A stretch of DNA of 33,295 nucleotides from an uncultured Hyphomicrobiales bacterium (GCA_903885555.1 CAISIV010000211.1:1-33295), one strand, 5' to 3'. Numbered from the stretch's first letter, positions 18,518 to 26,545 are shown. The notes: generated by a model not told the origin, from the letters alone. Numbers and translations: made by a program.

Positions 18518-18957
18518 GCCCCCATGTTATGAACGACACCGCCCCGCGGCCGGATTGCGCTGCAAGTTTGCGGCACCCATCGAATACAACCATTGCGGGC
18601 CCGTTATTTAAACAACCCCGCATGCGAGAGCTGGTCGTCACGCCGTTCGCTGGGGATAAGGACGGTAGAAGTCCGCGCCGGGGCCGGCCAAGGGTCGATA
18701 CCCTCAGGCATTTTCTATCTGGAGACGACGCCGGGTTGGATCGGTGAGTTACGGGGATAACTCCAGGCTGTGATGAGCGCCGGCACACTCCGGCAGCCGT
18801 ATCGCGCCGATTACCCCCGGGTGCAGACCGAAATCGCGCCGCCAGCGCCCCATTCCCCGGCAGAACGAACCGGATTCAACCGAAGCCGGTGGCCTGTCAT
18901 TAAGCATCCACGGTTTGCGCCCTTGATTTCGCCCGCCGCGAGGCGGATTTTGAGCGG
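18518..18957. other. Intergenic region with several small hairpins, no convincing gene
   Basis: About 440 bases lie between two divergent genes. The frames present are Arg/Pro-rich and unrelated to anything I know. Between 18660 and 18794 there are four short perfect stems: GGAC/GTCC (18660-18674), AGGGT/ACCCT (18691-18704), GAGTTA/TAACTC (18746-18763) and GCCGG/CCGGC (18779-18794). They could be a structured RNA, leader elements or chance in GC-rich DNA. Promoters for both flanking genes should lie here but were not resolved. Confidence 0.4.
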
Positions 18958-19323
18958 ATGCGGAAATCCATTCTGATCGCGACGGTTTTGACCGCGCTGG
19001 CCGCGCCGGCTGTCGCGGATAGCTATCCCGTCGCCGGACGCTGGGGTCAGAGCAGCAGTTCGTCGCCCGGCCCGATCGATTGCAACCGGCTGCGCGTCAT
19101 CAGCTTCAATGGCGACGAGCGCACCGACAGCGACGGCGGCGTGCCGGCCTATCGCAACAAATCGATCGCCAAAACGGGCTCGACCTATCGCATCGTCGAC
19201 GAGTTCTCGACCGGGCAGATCCGCAACGCGCATATGAACTACACGCTGACGCAGACCGACGCCGACCATATCGAGCTCAACATGAAGCCCGGCGGCTTGC
19301 TCAAGCTGCAGCGCTGCAAGTAG
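18958..19323 (+). CDS. Small secreted protein of unknown function
   Basis: A 121-aa protein with a clear Sec signal peptide (RKSILIATVLTALAAPAVA, cleavage after residue 20). The roughly 100-aa mature part begins DSYPVAGRWGQSSSSSPGPIDC, which reads like a small lipocalin-like or beta-rich domain: a GRW turn, then strands RVISFNG, TYRIVDEF, MNYTLTQT and HIELNM. Cys42 and Cys120 may form a disulfide tying the two ends together. The function is unknown. The next gene converges 33 bp downstream. The start at 18958 is supported by the signal peptide, although its ribosome binding site is weak (GAGCGG). Confidence 0.8.
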   Translation: MRKSILIATVLTALAAPAVADSYPVAGRWGQSSSSSPGPIDCNRLRVISFNGDERTDSDGGVPAYRNKSIAKTGSTYRIVDEFSTGQIRNAHMNYTLTQTDADHIELNMKPGGLLKLQRCK

Positions 19324-19356
19324 CTGTCCGGTCGAGCGAGCTGCGGCGAACGAAAG

Positions 19357-20958
19357 TCAATGCGCTTCGGCCGGCGCGCCGGCGGCGGCCGGCTTCTTCA
19401 TGATGATGCCGGCGACGGCGAGCGCGACGAACATCGCCGTCAGGATCACGAACACGTCTCCGAAGCTCATCACCAGCGCCTGCTTGCGCGCCATCAGCGA
19501 CATCTGCTTGAGCGCCTGCATCGCGCCGTCGGAGCCGCCGAACTTCTGCGTCAGCTGATTGAGCGTCTCGGTCGCGGTGACGCTGGCAGTGTTCACTGCC
19601 TCGTGCAGACGCGTAAGGTGCAGGTCCATGCGGTCGTTGAGCACGGTGTTGATCGCGGCAAGACCGATGGCGCCGCCGAGATTGCGCATCAGGTTGAACA
19701 GGCCCGAAGCATTCTTGATGCGGTCGGGCGACAGCGTGCCGAGCGCGGTATTGGTCACCGGCACGATCGACAGCATCAGGCCGATGCCGCGGAAAATCTG
19801 CGGCCACAGCAGTTCGTAGAAATCCCAGTCCTGCGTGATCGTCGTCATCTGCCACGTGCCATAGGCAAAGAACAGAAAGCCGGTGATCAGGATGTAGCGC
19901 GGATCGAAACGCTGCACGAGCTGGCCGGCGATGGGCGCGGTCAGGAACATGGCGACGCCGGAAACGAACATCGTATCGCCGATCATCAGCGCGTTGTAGC
20001 CGCGCACCTGGGCCAGATAGACCGGATAGAGATAGGTCAGGCCGTAAAGACCGATGCCGAGCACAAAGGAGAATGCGCTGCCGATGGCGAAATTACGGTT
20101 GGCGAAGGCGCGCAGATCGACGATCGGGTTCCCGGCGGTCAAGACGCGCCAGAAGAAGAACACAGCCGACGCCCCGCTCACCAGCGCCAAGGCCGTGAGT
20201 GCGCCATCGTCGAACCAGCCGTAGCGCGGCCCCTCCTCCAGCACGTATTCGAGCGAACCGAGGAACAGAGCCATCGACGACAGGCCCCACCAGTCGAACT
20301 TCTTCAGCAGCGAATAATCCGGCTTGTCGAAGTCGATCAAAGTCCACGACAGCACGGCGACGGCGATGCCAGGGATGATGTTGATGAAGAACAGCCAGTG
20401 CCACGACATCAGTTCGGTGACGTAACCGCCGATGGTCGGGCCGACCGTGGGGGCAAGAGTAGCGATCAGCCCGACCACCGGCGCCACCAGCTTTTGCTGG
20501 GGTCCGGGGAAGATTACGTAGGCGGAAGCGAATACGGTCGGCACCATGCCGCCGCCGATGAAGCCCTGCACGGCGCGCCACAGGATCATGCTGTTGATAG
20601 ATGAGGACAGCCCGCACATCACGCTGGCGAGCGTGAAGCCCGCGGCGGCAATGGTGAACAGCATGCGGGTGCCGAGCGCGCGCGACAGATAGCCTGACAG
20701 CGGAATCGCGATGACTTCGGCGATCAGATACGAGGTCTGCACCCACGGGATTTCGTCGCCCGAGGCCGACAGGCCCGCCTGGATTTCGGACAGCGAGGCC
20801 GAGACGATCTGGATGTCGAGAATCGCCATGAACATGCCGAAGCACATCACGACGAAGGCGAGGATGTGACGCCTTCTGGAAGAGTCCGCGCTTCCGGCGC
20901 CACCCGTCGGGGAACGAGCGGCAACCGGAAGCGCGTCAGTGGTGGTGACGGTACTCAT
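19357..20958 (-). CDS. emrB: MFS multidrug efflux permease, DHA2/EmrB type
   Basis: A 533-aa inner-membrane protein with about 14 predicted helices. Motif hallmarks are MFMAILDIQIVSASL in helix one, SRALGTRM in the loop after helix two, and a GPTIGGYVTELMSWHWLFFINI segment corresponding to motif C and the following helix. It exports hydrophobic compounds by proton antiport. The ATG at 20958 lies 7 bp after the stop of the periplasmic adaptor gene, so the two form an operon and a tripartite pump with an outer-membrane TolC-type channel encoded elsewhere. A longer in-frame start at 21027 lies inside the adaptor gene and is rejected. The drug range cannot be told from sequence. Confidence 0.94.
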   Translation of the reverse strand: MSTVTTTDALPVAARSPTGGAGSADSSRRRHILAFVVMCFGMFMAILDIQIVSASLSEIQAGLSASGDEIPWVQTSYLIAEVIAIPLSGYLSRALGTRMLFTIAAAGFTLASVMCGLSSSINSMILWRAVQGFIGGGMVPTVFASAYVIFPGPQQKLVAPVVGLIATLAPTVGPTIGGYVTELMSWHWLFFINIIPGIAVAVLSWTLIDFDKPDYSLLKKFDWWGLSSMALFLGSLEYVLEEGPRYGWFDDGALTALALVSGASAVFFFWRVLTAGNPIVDLRAFANRNFAIGSAFSFVLGIGLYGLTYLYPVYLAQVRGYNALMIGDTMFVSGVAMFLTAPIAGQLVQRFDPRYILITGFLFFAYGTWQMTTITQDWDFYELLWPQIFRGIGLMLSIVPVTNTALGTLSPDRIKNASGLFNLMRNLGGAIGLAAINTVLNDRMDLHLTRLHEAVNTASVTATETLNQLTQKFGGSDGAMQALKQMSLMARKQALVMSFGDVFVILTAMFVALAVAGIIMKKPAAAGAPAEAH

Positions 20959-20965
20959 GACAATG

Positions 20966-22225
20966 TCACCACCGAGTTGAATGGCCGTCTGTTGTTTTCG
21001 CTGCATCGGCGACGCGGCGCGCATCATTGCGCGCGGCCAGCGCCGACGGCTTGGTGTTCACATTCACGACCACCGACATGCCGGGCCGCAACTGGCGGCG
21101 CGCAGCGACGTCGGCAGGCACCTGGATGCGCACCGCGATGCGTTGCACGATCTTGGTGAAGTTACCGGTGGCGTTGTCGGGCGGCAGCAGCGAGAAGGTC
21201 GAGCCGGACGCCGGCGAGACGCTCAGGACTTCGCCGTTGATCTCGTGGCCGGGAATGGCGTCGACATCGACCGCGACCGGCTGTCCCGGCTGCAGGCGCG
21301 CGAGCTGCGTCTCCTTGAAGTTGGCATCGATATAGACCTCGTCGAGCGGCACGACACTGGCGAGCCGCTGGCCGGTCTGCACGAAATCGCCGGTGCGCAC
21401 CGCGCGATTGCCGATCACGCCGTCGACCGGCGCGCGGATCAGCGTGAAGGAAAGATCGCGCTCGGCCTTGGCCAGCGCTGTCTGCAATTCGTCGAGCGTG
21501 CGCGACGCTTCCTGCTGCTGCGCCTTGAGCACGTCGACATTGGCGGCGGCCTGGTCGATCGCGGCCTGCGCGCCGAGCACAGCGGCGGCGGTCTGGTCGC
21601 GGTTGGATTGCGCCTGCTCGAGCGTCTGTTTGCTGGCGAATTCCTTGCCGGCCAGGGTCTGCTGGCGTTCCAGTTCGGACTGTGCCCGCCTTGCCTGCGC
21701 CTGCGCCGAAGCAAGCTGCGCCTTGGTTTGCTGAACTTGCGCCTGCTGCGCGGAAATCTGGCGGCCGATGCGTTCCACGGTCGCCCGCTGGGTCGCCATC
21801 TTGTCGCGCGCGGCAGCGGCGGCGAGCTTGTAGTCGCCGTCGTCGATGCGGGCGATGACATCGCCGGTGTGAACGTAAGTATTGTCGCTCACCTCGATGG
21901 ACGACACGTAGCCCGCGACCTTGGCGGCGAGCGTGGTGGCGTCGGCCTTCACATAGGCGTCGTCGGTCGACACCATGTAACGGCCGGCGGTGACGTAGTT
22001 GAATCCGTACCAGGCGGTGCCGGCGAGCAAAGCCGCGCCGAGGCCCATGACGATGAACTTGCGGTTGGCCTTGATCCTGCCGCCGAGGCCCTGCTTTACG
22101 GCCGGAGGCGCCTGCTCCGTCGCAGGCGCTTCCGCAACGCGCGCAGTTTCGGTGACACCATCACCGTCCGGAGGCGGCACTACGCTGAAGCGGGTCTGGT
22201 CCTGAAGTTTGGTGCGCTGCGACAT
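20966..22225 (-). CDS. emrA: HlyD/EmrA-family membrane fusion protein
   Basis: A 419-aa periplasmic adaptor. It has a cytoplasmic Pro/Ala-rich tail (1-50), one membrane anchor (about 57-76) and a first half-lipoyl segment VSTDDAYVKADATTLAAKVAGYV. A long Gln/Ala-rich coiled-coil hairpin follows (about 135-270), then the second lipoyl half TLIRAPVDGVIGNRAVRTGDFV and a beta-barrel region. This is the standard EmrA layout. It bridges the EmrB-type permease to an outer-membrane channel. GGAG lies 8 bases before the ATG. Two TetR-type operators sit upstream (22240-22258 and 22297-22315). Confidence 0.94.
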   Translation of the reverse strand: MSQRTKLQDQTRFSVVPPPDGDGVTETARVAEAPATEQAPPAVKQGLGGRIKANRKFIVMGLGAALLAGTAWYGFNYVTAGRYMVSTDDAYVKADATTLAAKVAGYVSSIEVSDNTYVHTGDVIARIDDGDYKLAAAAARDKMATQRATVERIGRQISAQQAQVQQTKAQLASAQAQARRAQSELERQQTLAGKEFASKQTLEQAQSNRDQTAAAVLGAQAAIDQAAANVDVLKAQQQEASRTLDELQTALAKAERDLSFTLIRAPVDGVIGNRAVRTGDFVQTGQRLASVVPLDEVYIDANFKETQLARLQPGQPVAVDVDAIPGHEINGEVLSVSPASGSTFSLLPPDNATGNFTKIVQRIAVRIQVPADVAARRQLRPGMSVVVNVNTKPSALAARNDARRVADAAKTTDGHSTRW

Positions 22226-22239
22226 TGGCCGATCTCCAC

Positions 22240-22258
22240 TGACCGAACGGTTCGGTCA
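22240..22258. promoter_or_regulatory. TetR-type operator, emrA-proximal copy
   Basis: The 19-bp perfect palindrome TGACCGAAC-G-GTTCGGTCA lies 14 bases upstream of the emrA start and covers the predicted transcription start. The second copy differs only in the central base. Binding by the divergent TetR protein would block initiation. Confidence 0.8.
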
Positions 22259-22264
22259 TGGTCG

Positions 22265-22293
22265 GAAATACGCTGGGTCCGCCTAACTGTCAA
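22265..22293 (-). promoter_or_regulatory. Sigma70-like promoter of emrAB
   Basis: On the minus strand TTGACA (22293-22288), 17 bases, then TATTTC (22270-22265). The -35 box is perfect and the -10 box partial. The predicted start falls near 22258, inside the proximal operator, and the distal operator abuts the -35 box. This arrangement suits simple repression. Confidence 0.65.
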
Positions 22294-22296
22294 TAA

Positions 22297-22315
22297 TGAC
22301 CGAACCGTTCGGTCA
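22297..22315. promoter_or_regulatory. TetR-type operator, tetR-proximal copy
   Basis: A perfect palindrome TGACCGAAC-C-GTTCGGTCA, extended by two further matching bases on each side. Its centre is 57 bp from that of the first copy. It lies immediately upstream of the emrAB -35 box and about 110 bp before the tetR start, so it may control both directions. Confidence 0.8.
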
Positions 22316-22424
22316 TTGAATTTTAGTCGTAGATGGTCCATATTGTGTTGGTCAGGCGCGGATTCGGCCTTGGTGAGTCTTTTCGCCTGTTTATTCAACC
22401 GCTTAGGCGGAAGAGGATATGGAT

Positions 22425-23060
22425 ATGAGCGAAGTTCAGGTGCTGGAGCGGCCCGACGCTACCGAAGACAGCGCCAAGCGGCGCCAGATCGTCGATGGCG
22501 CGCGGCAGGTGTTCATGGCGCTGGGTTTCGACGCCGCCAGCATGGGTGAAATCGCCAAGGCGGCCGGCGTCTCCAAAGGCACGCTCTACGTCTATTTCAA
22601 GGACAAAGACGAGCTGTTCGCCGCGATCGTCGGCCAGGAATGCTCGTTCCAGGCTGAAGGCGTTTTCGATTTCGATCACACCGATAACGATGTCGAGGCC
22701 GCCCTCCTCAAGCACGGCAAGGCTTTCGCGGAGAAAATCTGCGATCCGCGCCGCCAGTCCCAGCTGCGCACGGTGATCGCCATTGCCGAACGCATGCCGG
22801 AACTCGGCCGCAAGGTCTATGAAACAGGTCCGGCGATCGGGATCGCGCGGATGTCCGCATATCTGCGCGCACAGGTCGACGCTGGTGTGTTGGCGATCGA
22901 AGACTGCGAAGTCGCGGCAGCGCAATTCATCGAGACCTGCCACGCCACCATGTTCAAGCCGGTACTGTTCAATTTCGCGCCGCCGCCGACGCCGGAGCGC
23001 ATCGCGCACGTGGTTGGTATCGCCGTGCGCACCTTCCTCGCTGCCTATCGCAAAAAGTAA
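22425..23060 (+). CDS. TetR/AcrR-family repressor, probable regulator of emrAB
   Basis: A 211-aa regulator. The DNA-binding helix-turn-helix is at about 39-58 (SMGEIAKAAGVSKGTLYVYF), preceded by the RRQIVDGARQVFMALGFDAAS helix typical of the family. A C-terminal ligand-binding and dimerisation domain (about 70-211) follows, with CHATMFKPVLF near the end. The start at 22425 is preferred because the AGAGG site lies 8 bases upstream; an in-frame ATG at 22419 is only 2 bases from it. It is divergent from the efflux operon and separated from it by two 19-bp operators, the classic layout of a self-regulated drug-efflux repressor. The inducer is unknown. Confidence 0.92.
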   Translation: MSEVQVLERPDATEDSAKRRQIVDGARQVFMALGFDAASMGEIAKAAGVSKGTLYVYFKDKDELFAAIVGQECSFQAEGVFDFDHTDNDVEAALLKHGKAFAEKICDPRRQSQLRTVIAIAERMPELGRKVYETGPAIGIARMSAYLRAQVDAGVLAIEDCEVAAAQFIETCHATMFKPVLFNFAPPPTPERIAHVVGIAVRTFLAAYRKK

Positions 23061-23106
23061 ACTACCGCACCCGTGCGCGCCGTTAGCTGACGATGAAAGC
23101 CGTGGA

Positions 23107-23676
23107 TTAGTTGCGCGCGATGATCTCGCGCTCGCCGCGATGCACCGGCGTTGCGGCGGTGACCCTGCCGGTCAGGCGGCGCAGCGGCATGGTCGGACGA
23201 CGGCGCTTGATGGCATTGTGACGGCGGCGGCGCTGACGCACGCGGGCGATACGGACACCGCCCATGCGCGCGAACGGCTCGCGCAATTTGCCGTCGTCTT
23301 CGACCAGCAGCGGTAGGCCCAGCACGTTGCCCCATGAGCGCCATTCGGCCATCGCGTCATCGGCTTCGGCCGCGACGAACAGCGTGAACGCCAGCGATGG
23401 GTCTTTATGTTCGAGAACGACGGAAACGCTGCCGGCCAGTTCGCCCTCGCCCGGCGTCATCCGGAGAGCGACACCGCTATAGGCCGAAACCGGCATATTG
23501 AGCGCCATGTTCATGCCGGCGAGCGAACGCCGCATGACAATACGCTCTCGATGGAGCTCGATGTGCCTCACTCGCTCGTCGGCCGCGGCGTCTTTCGCCG
23601 CGAAACGCACGGGTAGGCAGAACGGGTCGAGTCGCGATGAGCGACCCGACCCGGCGGGGTATCCGCCACTACGCAT
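23107..23676 (-). CDS. DUF6101 family protein
   Basis: A 189-aa soluble protein. The N-terminal part contains SSRLDPFCLPVRFAAKDAAAD and RHIELHRERIVMRRSLAGM, then a beta-rich core (VSVVLEHKDPSLAFTLFVA), and a very basic C-terminal tail (RIARVRQRRRRHNAIKRRRP, then MPLRRLTGRV). This matches what I recall of the Rhizobiales DUF6101 family, whose function is not known. The arginine-rich tail could bind nucleic acid or anionic lipid, but that is inference. The ATG at 23676 has GAGG 6 bases upstream. A longer reading to 23901 adds 75 residues of non-family sequence and is rejected. Confidence 0.8.
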   Translation of the reverse strand: MRSGGYPAGSGRSSRLDPFCLPVRFAAKDAAADERVRHIELHRERIVMRRSLAGMNMALNMPVSAYSGVALRMTPGEGELAGSVSVVLEHKDPSLAFTLFVAAEADDAMAEWRSWGNVLGLPLLVEDDGKLREPFARMGGVRIARVRQRRRRHNAIKRRRPTMPLRRLTGRVTAATPVHRGEREIIARN

Positions 23677-23910
23677 TTGACGCCTCAAACTCTCCCGCGC
23701 CAGACTTATGTGTCCGGTCGCACGAGGATCATGGCGGAAAGGCGTCGGAAAGTGCTTAAAGTACGGGGTTAACTGGACGTAACGCGCCGTGGTTCGGTCA
23801 CCATGATTGACGGCGCGTTGCGAACCATGATTGACGAGGTGTTGATTTTTGCGCGCGAAATGTTCCGAATCGTGGTTGCGCCTCGCCACGTAAAGCGCCA
23901 TTTGGAGTTG
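23677..23910. other. Intergenic region with inverted and direct repeats
   Basis: No gene is seen. A perfect 10-bp inverted repeat AACGCGCCGT/ACGGCGCGTT (23781-23790 and 23810-23819) surrounds one copy of the 13-bp direct repeat ACCATGATTGACG (23800-23812). The second copy follows at 23824-23836. These may be regulator sites for the divergent DUF6101 or pmbA genes. Confidence 0.45.
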
Positions 23911-23957
23911 AGCATGATCTTATCCGAAAACCGGTACCCACTTTTCGGGATCATGCT
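23911..23957. repeat. Dispersed intergenic palindromic repeat of Rhizobiales type
   Basis: A 47-bp imperfect palindrome. Its outer arms are AGCATGATC (23911-23919) and GATCATGCT (23949-23957), with inner arms CCGAAAA and TTTTCGG around GGTACCCAC. From memory, near-identical elements are scattered through Bradyrhizobium-like genomes. It ends only 12 bases before the pmbA ATG chosen here, and could form a hairpin in that transcript. Confidence 0.7.
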
Positions 23958-23969
23958 GTGAAAGACATC

Positions 23970-25331
23970 ATGCTCGCCCCCACCGCCTCCCTGTTCGATC
24001 AAAGCATTCTCACCGACCGCGCCGAACGGCTCGTCAAGGCCGCACGCGCCGCCGGCGCCGATTCAGCCGATGCCGTCGCGGTGCGCGGCGTATCGCTGGG
24101 CATCGAAGTGCGCGACGGCGCGGTGGAAGAATCCGAAAGCAGCGAGGGCGACGATATCGGCCTGCGCGTGCTGGTAGGCCGCCGCCAGGCCGTGGTGTCG
24201 ACAAACGATTTAACCGGCGACGTTCGCGCTTTGGCCGAGCGCGCAGTGGCGATGGCGAAAGCCGCGCCCGACGATCAATATGCCGGTCTCGCCGACGAGG
24301 CCTTGCTGGCGCACACGTTCCCCGATCTCGAACTGCTCGATCCCAACCTGCCGACGGTTAAGCAACTCGAAACCATGGCGCGTGCGGCCGAGGAAGCCGG
24401 GCTGTCCGTGAAAGGCGTCACCAAGTCGGGCGGCGCGTCGGCATCGGCCGGCATCGGCGGCATGGTGCTCGTCACCAGCACCGGTTTTCGCGGCGCCTAT
24501 CTCGGCTCGCGTCACGGCGTATCGATGACGGCGATCGCCGGTGACGGCACCGGCATGGAGCGCGACTACGATTATTCCTCGGCGCTGCATGCATCGGATC
24601 TGGAGAGCCCTGAGAAGATCGGACTCACGGCAGGCGCGCGCGCAATCGAGCGCATCAATCCGCGCAAGGTGACGACCCGCAAGGTGCCGGTGGTGTTCGA
24701 CCCGCGCGTCTCCAACACGTTGGTCGGCCATCTCGCCAGCGCCGCCAACGGCGCATCGATCGCGCGCAAGACCAGCTTCCTCAAAGACAAGATGGGCGCA
24801 CAACTGTTCGCCAGCGGCATCCGCATCGTCGACGATCCGTTGCGCAAGCGCGGCTTACGCTCGCATCCTTTCGACGGCGAAGGGGTCGCCGGCAAATTGC
24901 TGGCGCTGGTCGATGATGGACGTCTGAGCTCGTGGATTCTCGACAGCGCCACCGCACGCGAACTCGGTCTTGTTACCACCGGTCATGCGCAACGCGGCGT
25001 ATCGTCGTCGCCCTCGCCCGGCGCGTCCAATCTGCATCTCGAAGCAGGCACTGTGAGCCCCGAGGATCTGATCGCCGACATCAAGGACGGCTTCTATGTC
25101 ACCGACCTGATCGGCTCCGGCGTCAATGGCGTCACCGGCGATTACAGCCGCGGCGCGTCCGGTTTCTGGATCGAGAACGGCAAGCGCACTTTCCCGGTGA
25201 GCGAAGTCACCATCGCCGGCCATCTGTTCGAAATCTTCCGCACGCTTGTTCCCGCCAACGATCTCGAATTCAAGTACGGCGTGAATGCGCCGACCGTCCG
25301 GCTGGAAGGACTGACCGTTGCCGGGCAGTAA
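23970..25331 (+). CDS. pmbA: TldD/PmbA-family protein (PmbA/TldE type)
   Basis: A 453-aa protein of the TldD/PmbA protease family. PmbA (TldE) is the non-metal partner that forms a heterodimer with the metallopeptidase TldD and processes small peptides. Accordingly no HExxxH metal site is present. Recognisable segments are GIEVRDGAVEESESSEGDDIGLRVLVGRRQAVVST near the N-terminus, PVVFDPRVSNTLVGHLASAANG in the middle and TGDYSRGASGFWIENGKRTFPVSEVTIAG near the C-terminus. The ATG at 23970 is chosen; an in-frame GTG at 23958, directly after the palindromic repeat, is possible. No tldD lies in the window. It opens the gene string that leads into Kdo and lipid A synthesis. Confidence 0.92.
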   Translation: MLAPTASLFDQSILTDRAERLVKAARAAGADSADAVAVRGVSLGIEVRDGAVEESESSEGDDIGLRVLVGRRQAVVSTNDLTGDVRALAERAVAMAKAAPDDQYAGLADEALLAHTFPDLELLDPNLPTVKQLETMARAAEEAGLSVKGVTKSGGASASAGIGGMVLVTSTGFRGAYLGSRHGVSMTAIAGDGTGMERDYDYSSALHASDLESPEKIGLTAGARAIERINPRKVTTRKVPVVFDPRVSNTLVGHLASAANGASIARKTSFLKDKMGAQLFASGIRIVDDPLRKRGLRSHPFDGEGVAGKLLALVDDGRLSSWILDSATARELGLVTTGHAQRGVSSSPSPGASNLHLEAGTVSPEDLIADIKDGFYVTDLIGSGVNGVTGDYSRGASGFWIENGKRTFPVSEVTIAGHLFEIFRTLVPANDLEFKYGVNAPTVRLEGLTVAGQ

Positions 25332-26121
25332 TCCCGCCACGCTGCGGGACGGCCTCGAAGTCATCATGCGCGAAGCCGGCGAACTGGCGCGCGTCACATC
25401 ACGCGGCGACTTCAAGCGCTGGACCAAAGGCCATGACAACTCGCCGGTCAGCGACGCCGATATCGCCGTCAACAATCTGCTGAAGGAACGCCTCACCGCG
25501 CTCGCGCCCGACGCCGGCTGGCTGTCGGAAGAAACCGAAGACCACCTCCCCGGCCGCGCGATGGCGACGGCCTGGATCGTCGATCCGATCGACGGCACCC
25601 GCGCCTTTATTTCCGGCCGTCCCGACTGGACGATCTCGGTCGCGCTGGTCGAACATGGCCGCCCTATGCTGGCGGCTCTTTACGCGCCGGTTACGGAAGA
25701 AATGTTTCTCGGCGTACGGGGCCGCGGCGCAACGCTCAATGGCGCGGCGATCGCACCGAACGGCGGCGGACTGCTGGCACAGGCCAAACTCGCCGGGCCG
25801 AAGCGCTATCTCGACCAGCTGGAAAAGTTATCCCCGAACATTTTGCCCCAGCCGAAAGTGCATTCGCTGGCGCTGCGGCTCACCCGCGTCGCCCATGGCG
25901 CGCTCGATGCCGCTATCGCCTCGCCCGGCAGCCACGATTGGGACCTTGCCGCGGCCGATCTCCTGGTTCATGAAGCCGGCGGTCTGATGACCGATTTCAG
26001 CGGCCAGCCGCTGCGGTATAATCAGCCCCATACCGTCCATGGCGCGCTGATTGCAGCGGGTCCCCCCCGCCATGCTACGCTCGTCGAACTGGTGCGCGAC
26101 CGCCAATCCGAGTTCGCATAA
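25318..26121 (+). CDS. cysQ: Inositol monophosphatase-family phosphatase, CysQ-like
   Basis: A 267-aa Mg-dependent phosphatase. Catalytic features are Glu71-Glu72, the DPIDGTRAF motif at 89-97 (metal-binding Asp89 and Asp92) and the second signature WDLAAADLLVHEAGG from Trp208. Bisphosphate nucleotidase (CysQ), inositol phosphatase and histidinol phosphatase activities share this fold. CysQ, which removes the 3' phosphate from 3'-phosphoadenosine compounds, is the usual annotation in this neighbourhood, but the substrate is not proven by sequence. The start is TTG at 25318, supported by GAAGGA 7 bases upstream and by the need for the first helix. It overlaps the end of pmbA by 14 bases, implying coupling. 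Confidence 0.85.
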   Translation: MPGSNPATLRDGLEVIMREAGELARVTSRGDFKRWTKGHDNSPVSDADIAVNNLLKERLTALAPDAGWLSEETEDHLPGRAMATAWIVDPIDGTRAFISGRPDWTISVALVEHGRPMLAALYAPVTEEMFLGVRGRGATLNGAAIAPNGGGLLAQAKLAGPKRYLDQLEKLSPNILPQPKVHSLALRLTRVAHGALDAAIASPGSHDWDLAAADLLVHEAGGLMTDFSGQPLRYNQPHTVHGALIAAGPPRHATLVELVRDRQSEFA

Positions 26122-26206
26122 CAAACGAGTTCGCCTTAAAGTCCGGCTTTGACCTCTTACCGCCGTCGTTTAGTCCACCGCCGGGACTTCACCGAAGGAA
26201 TACGAC

Positions 26207-26452
26207 ATGTCCGCACCAACGCCCGGAAAACAGCTGCTCCACCTCGTCCTCGGCGGCGAGCTGACCCATCTCGGCGGCACCGAATTCAAGGATCTCGACA
26301 AGGTCGAAACGGTCGGCGTCTATCCGAACTATGCCACCGCTTACACGGCGTGGAAGGCAAAGGCGCAGCAGACCGTCGACAATGCCCATATGCGTTACTT
26401 CATCGTCCACCTGCACCGGCTGCTCGATCCCGACAGCAGCCCCAAACCCTGA
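26207..26452 (+). CDS. DUF4170 protein
   Basis: An 81-aa cytoplasmic protein matching the DUF4170 family of alphaproteobacteria: KQLLHLVLGGELTHLGGTEFKDLDKVETVGVYPNYATAYTAWKAKAQQTVDNAHMRYFIVHLHRLLDP. AGGA lies before the ATG. Genes of this family recurrently sit between a CysQ-like phosphatase gene and lipid A/Kdo genes, as here. The biochemical role is unknown. A weak inverted repeat (TGATCGC/GCGATCA, 26450-26456 and 26483-26489) starts at its stop codon. Confidence 0.9.
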   Translation: MSAPTPGKQLLHLVLGGELTHLGGTEFKDLDKVETVGVYPNYATAYTAWKAKAQQTVDNAHMRYFIVHLHRLLDPDSSPKP

Positions 26453-26489
26453 TCGCGGAACGGTTTGCGACGAGTTCGCGTAGCGATCA
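26450..26489 (+). repeat. Inverted repeat at the end of the DUF4170 gene
   Basis: TGATCGC and GCGATCA pair as a 7-bp stem, with a possible inner GAAC/GTTC stem. The repeat begins on the stop codon. No T-tract follows, so it is more likely an mRNA processing or attenuation structure than a terminator. Confidence 0.35.
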
Positions 26490-26545
26490 AATAGTGAGGC
26501 CCGGGTTTTGATCTGTTTAAGCCGTTGCGGCGCCGCAGGCCGCGG

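Noticed and set aside
18243-18788. Minus-strand frame of 181 codons covering the intergenic region upstream of the lipoprotein
   Set aside because: Overlaps the lipoprotein gene in another frame, has no ribosome site and no recognisable motif.
23769-24002. Small minus-strand frame over the palindromic repeat
   Set aside because: Its translation is just the repeat read through (IPKSGYRFSDKIML), a common annotation artefact of this element.
26457-26482. GGAAC after the DUF4170 gene as a possible second EcfG promoter
   Set aside because: No CGTT at 16 or 17 bases downstream; it is part of the inverted repeat instead.
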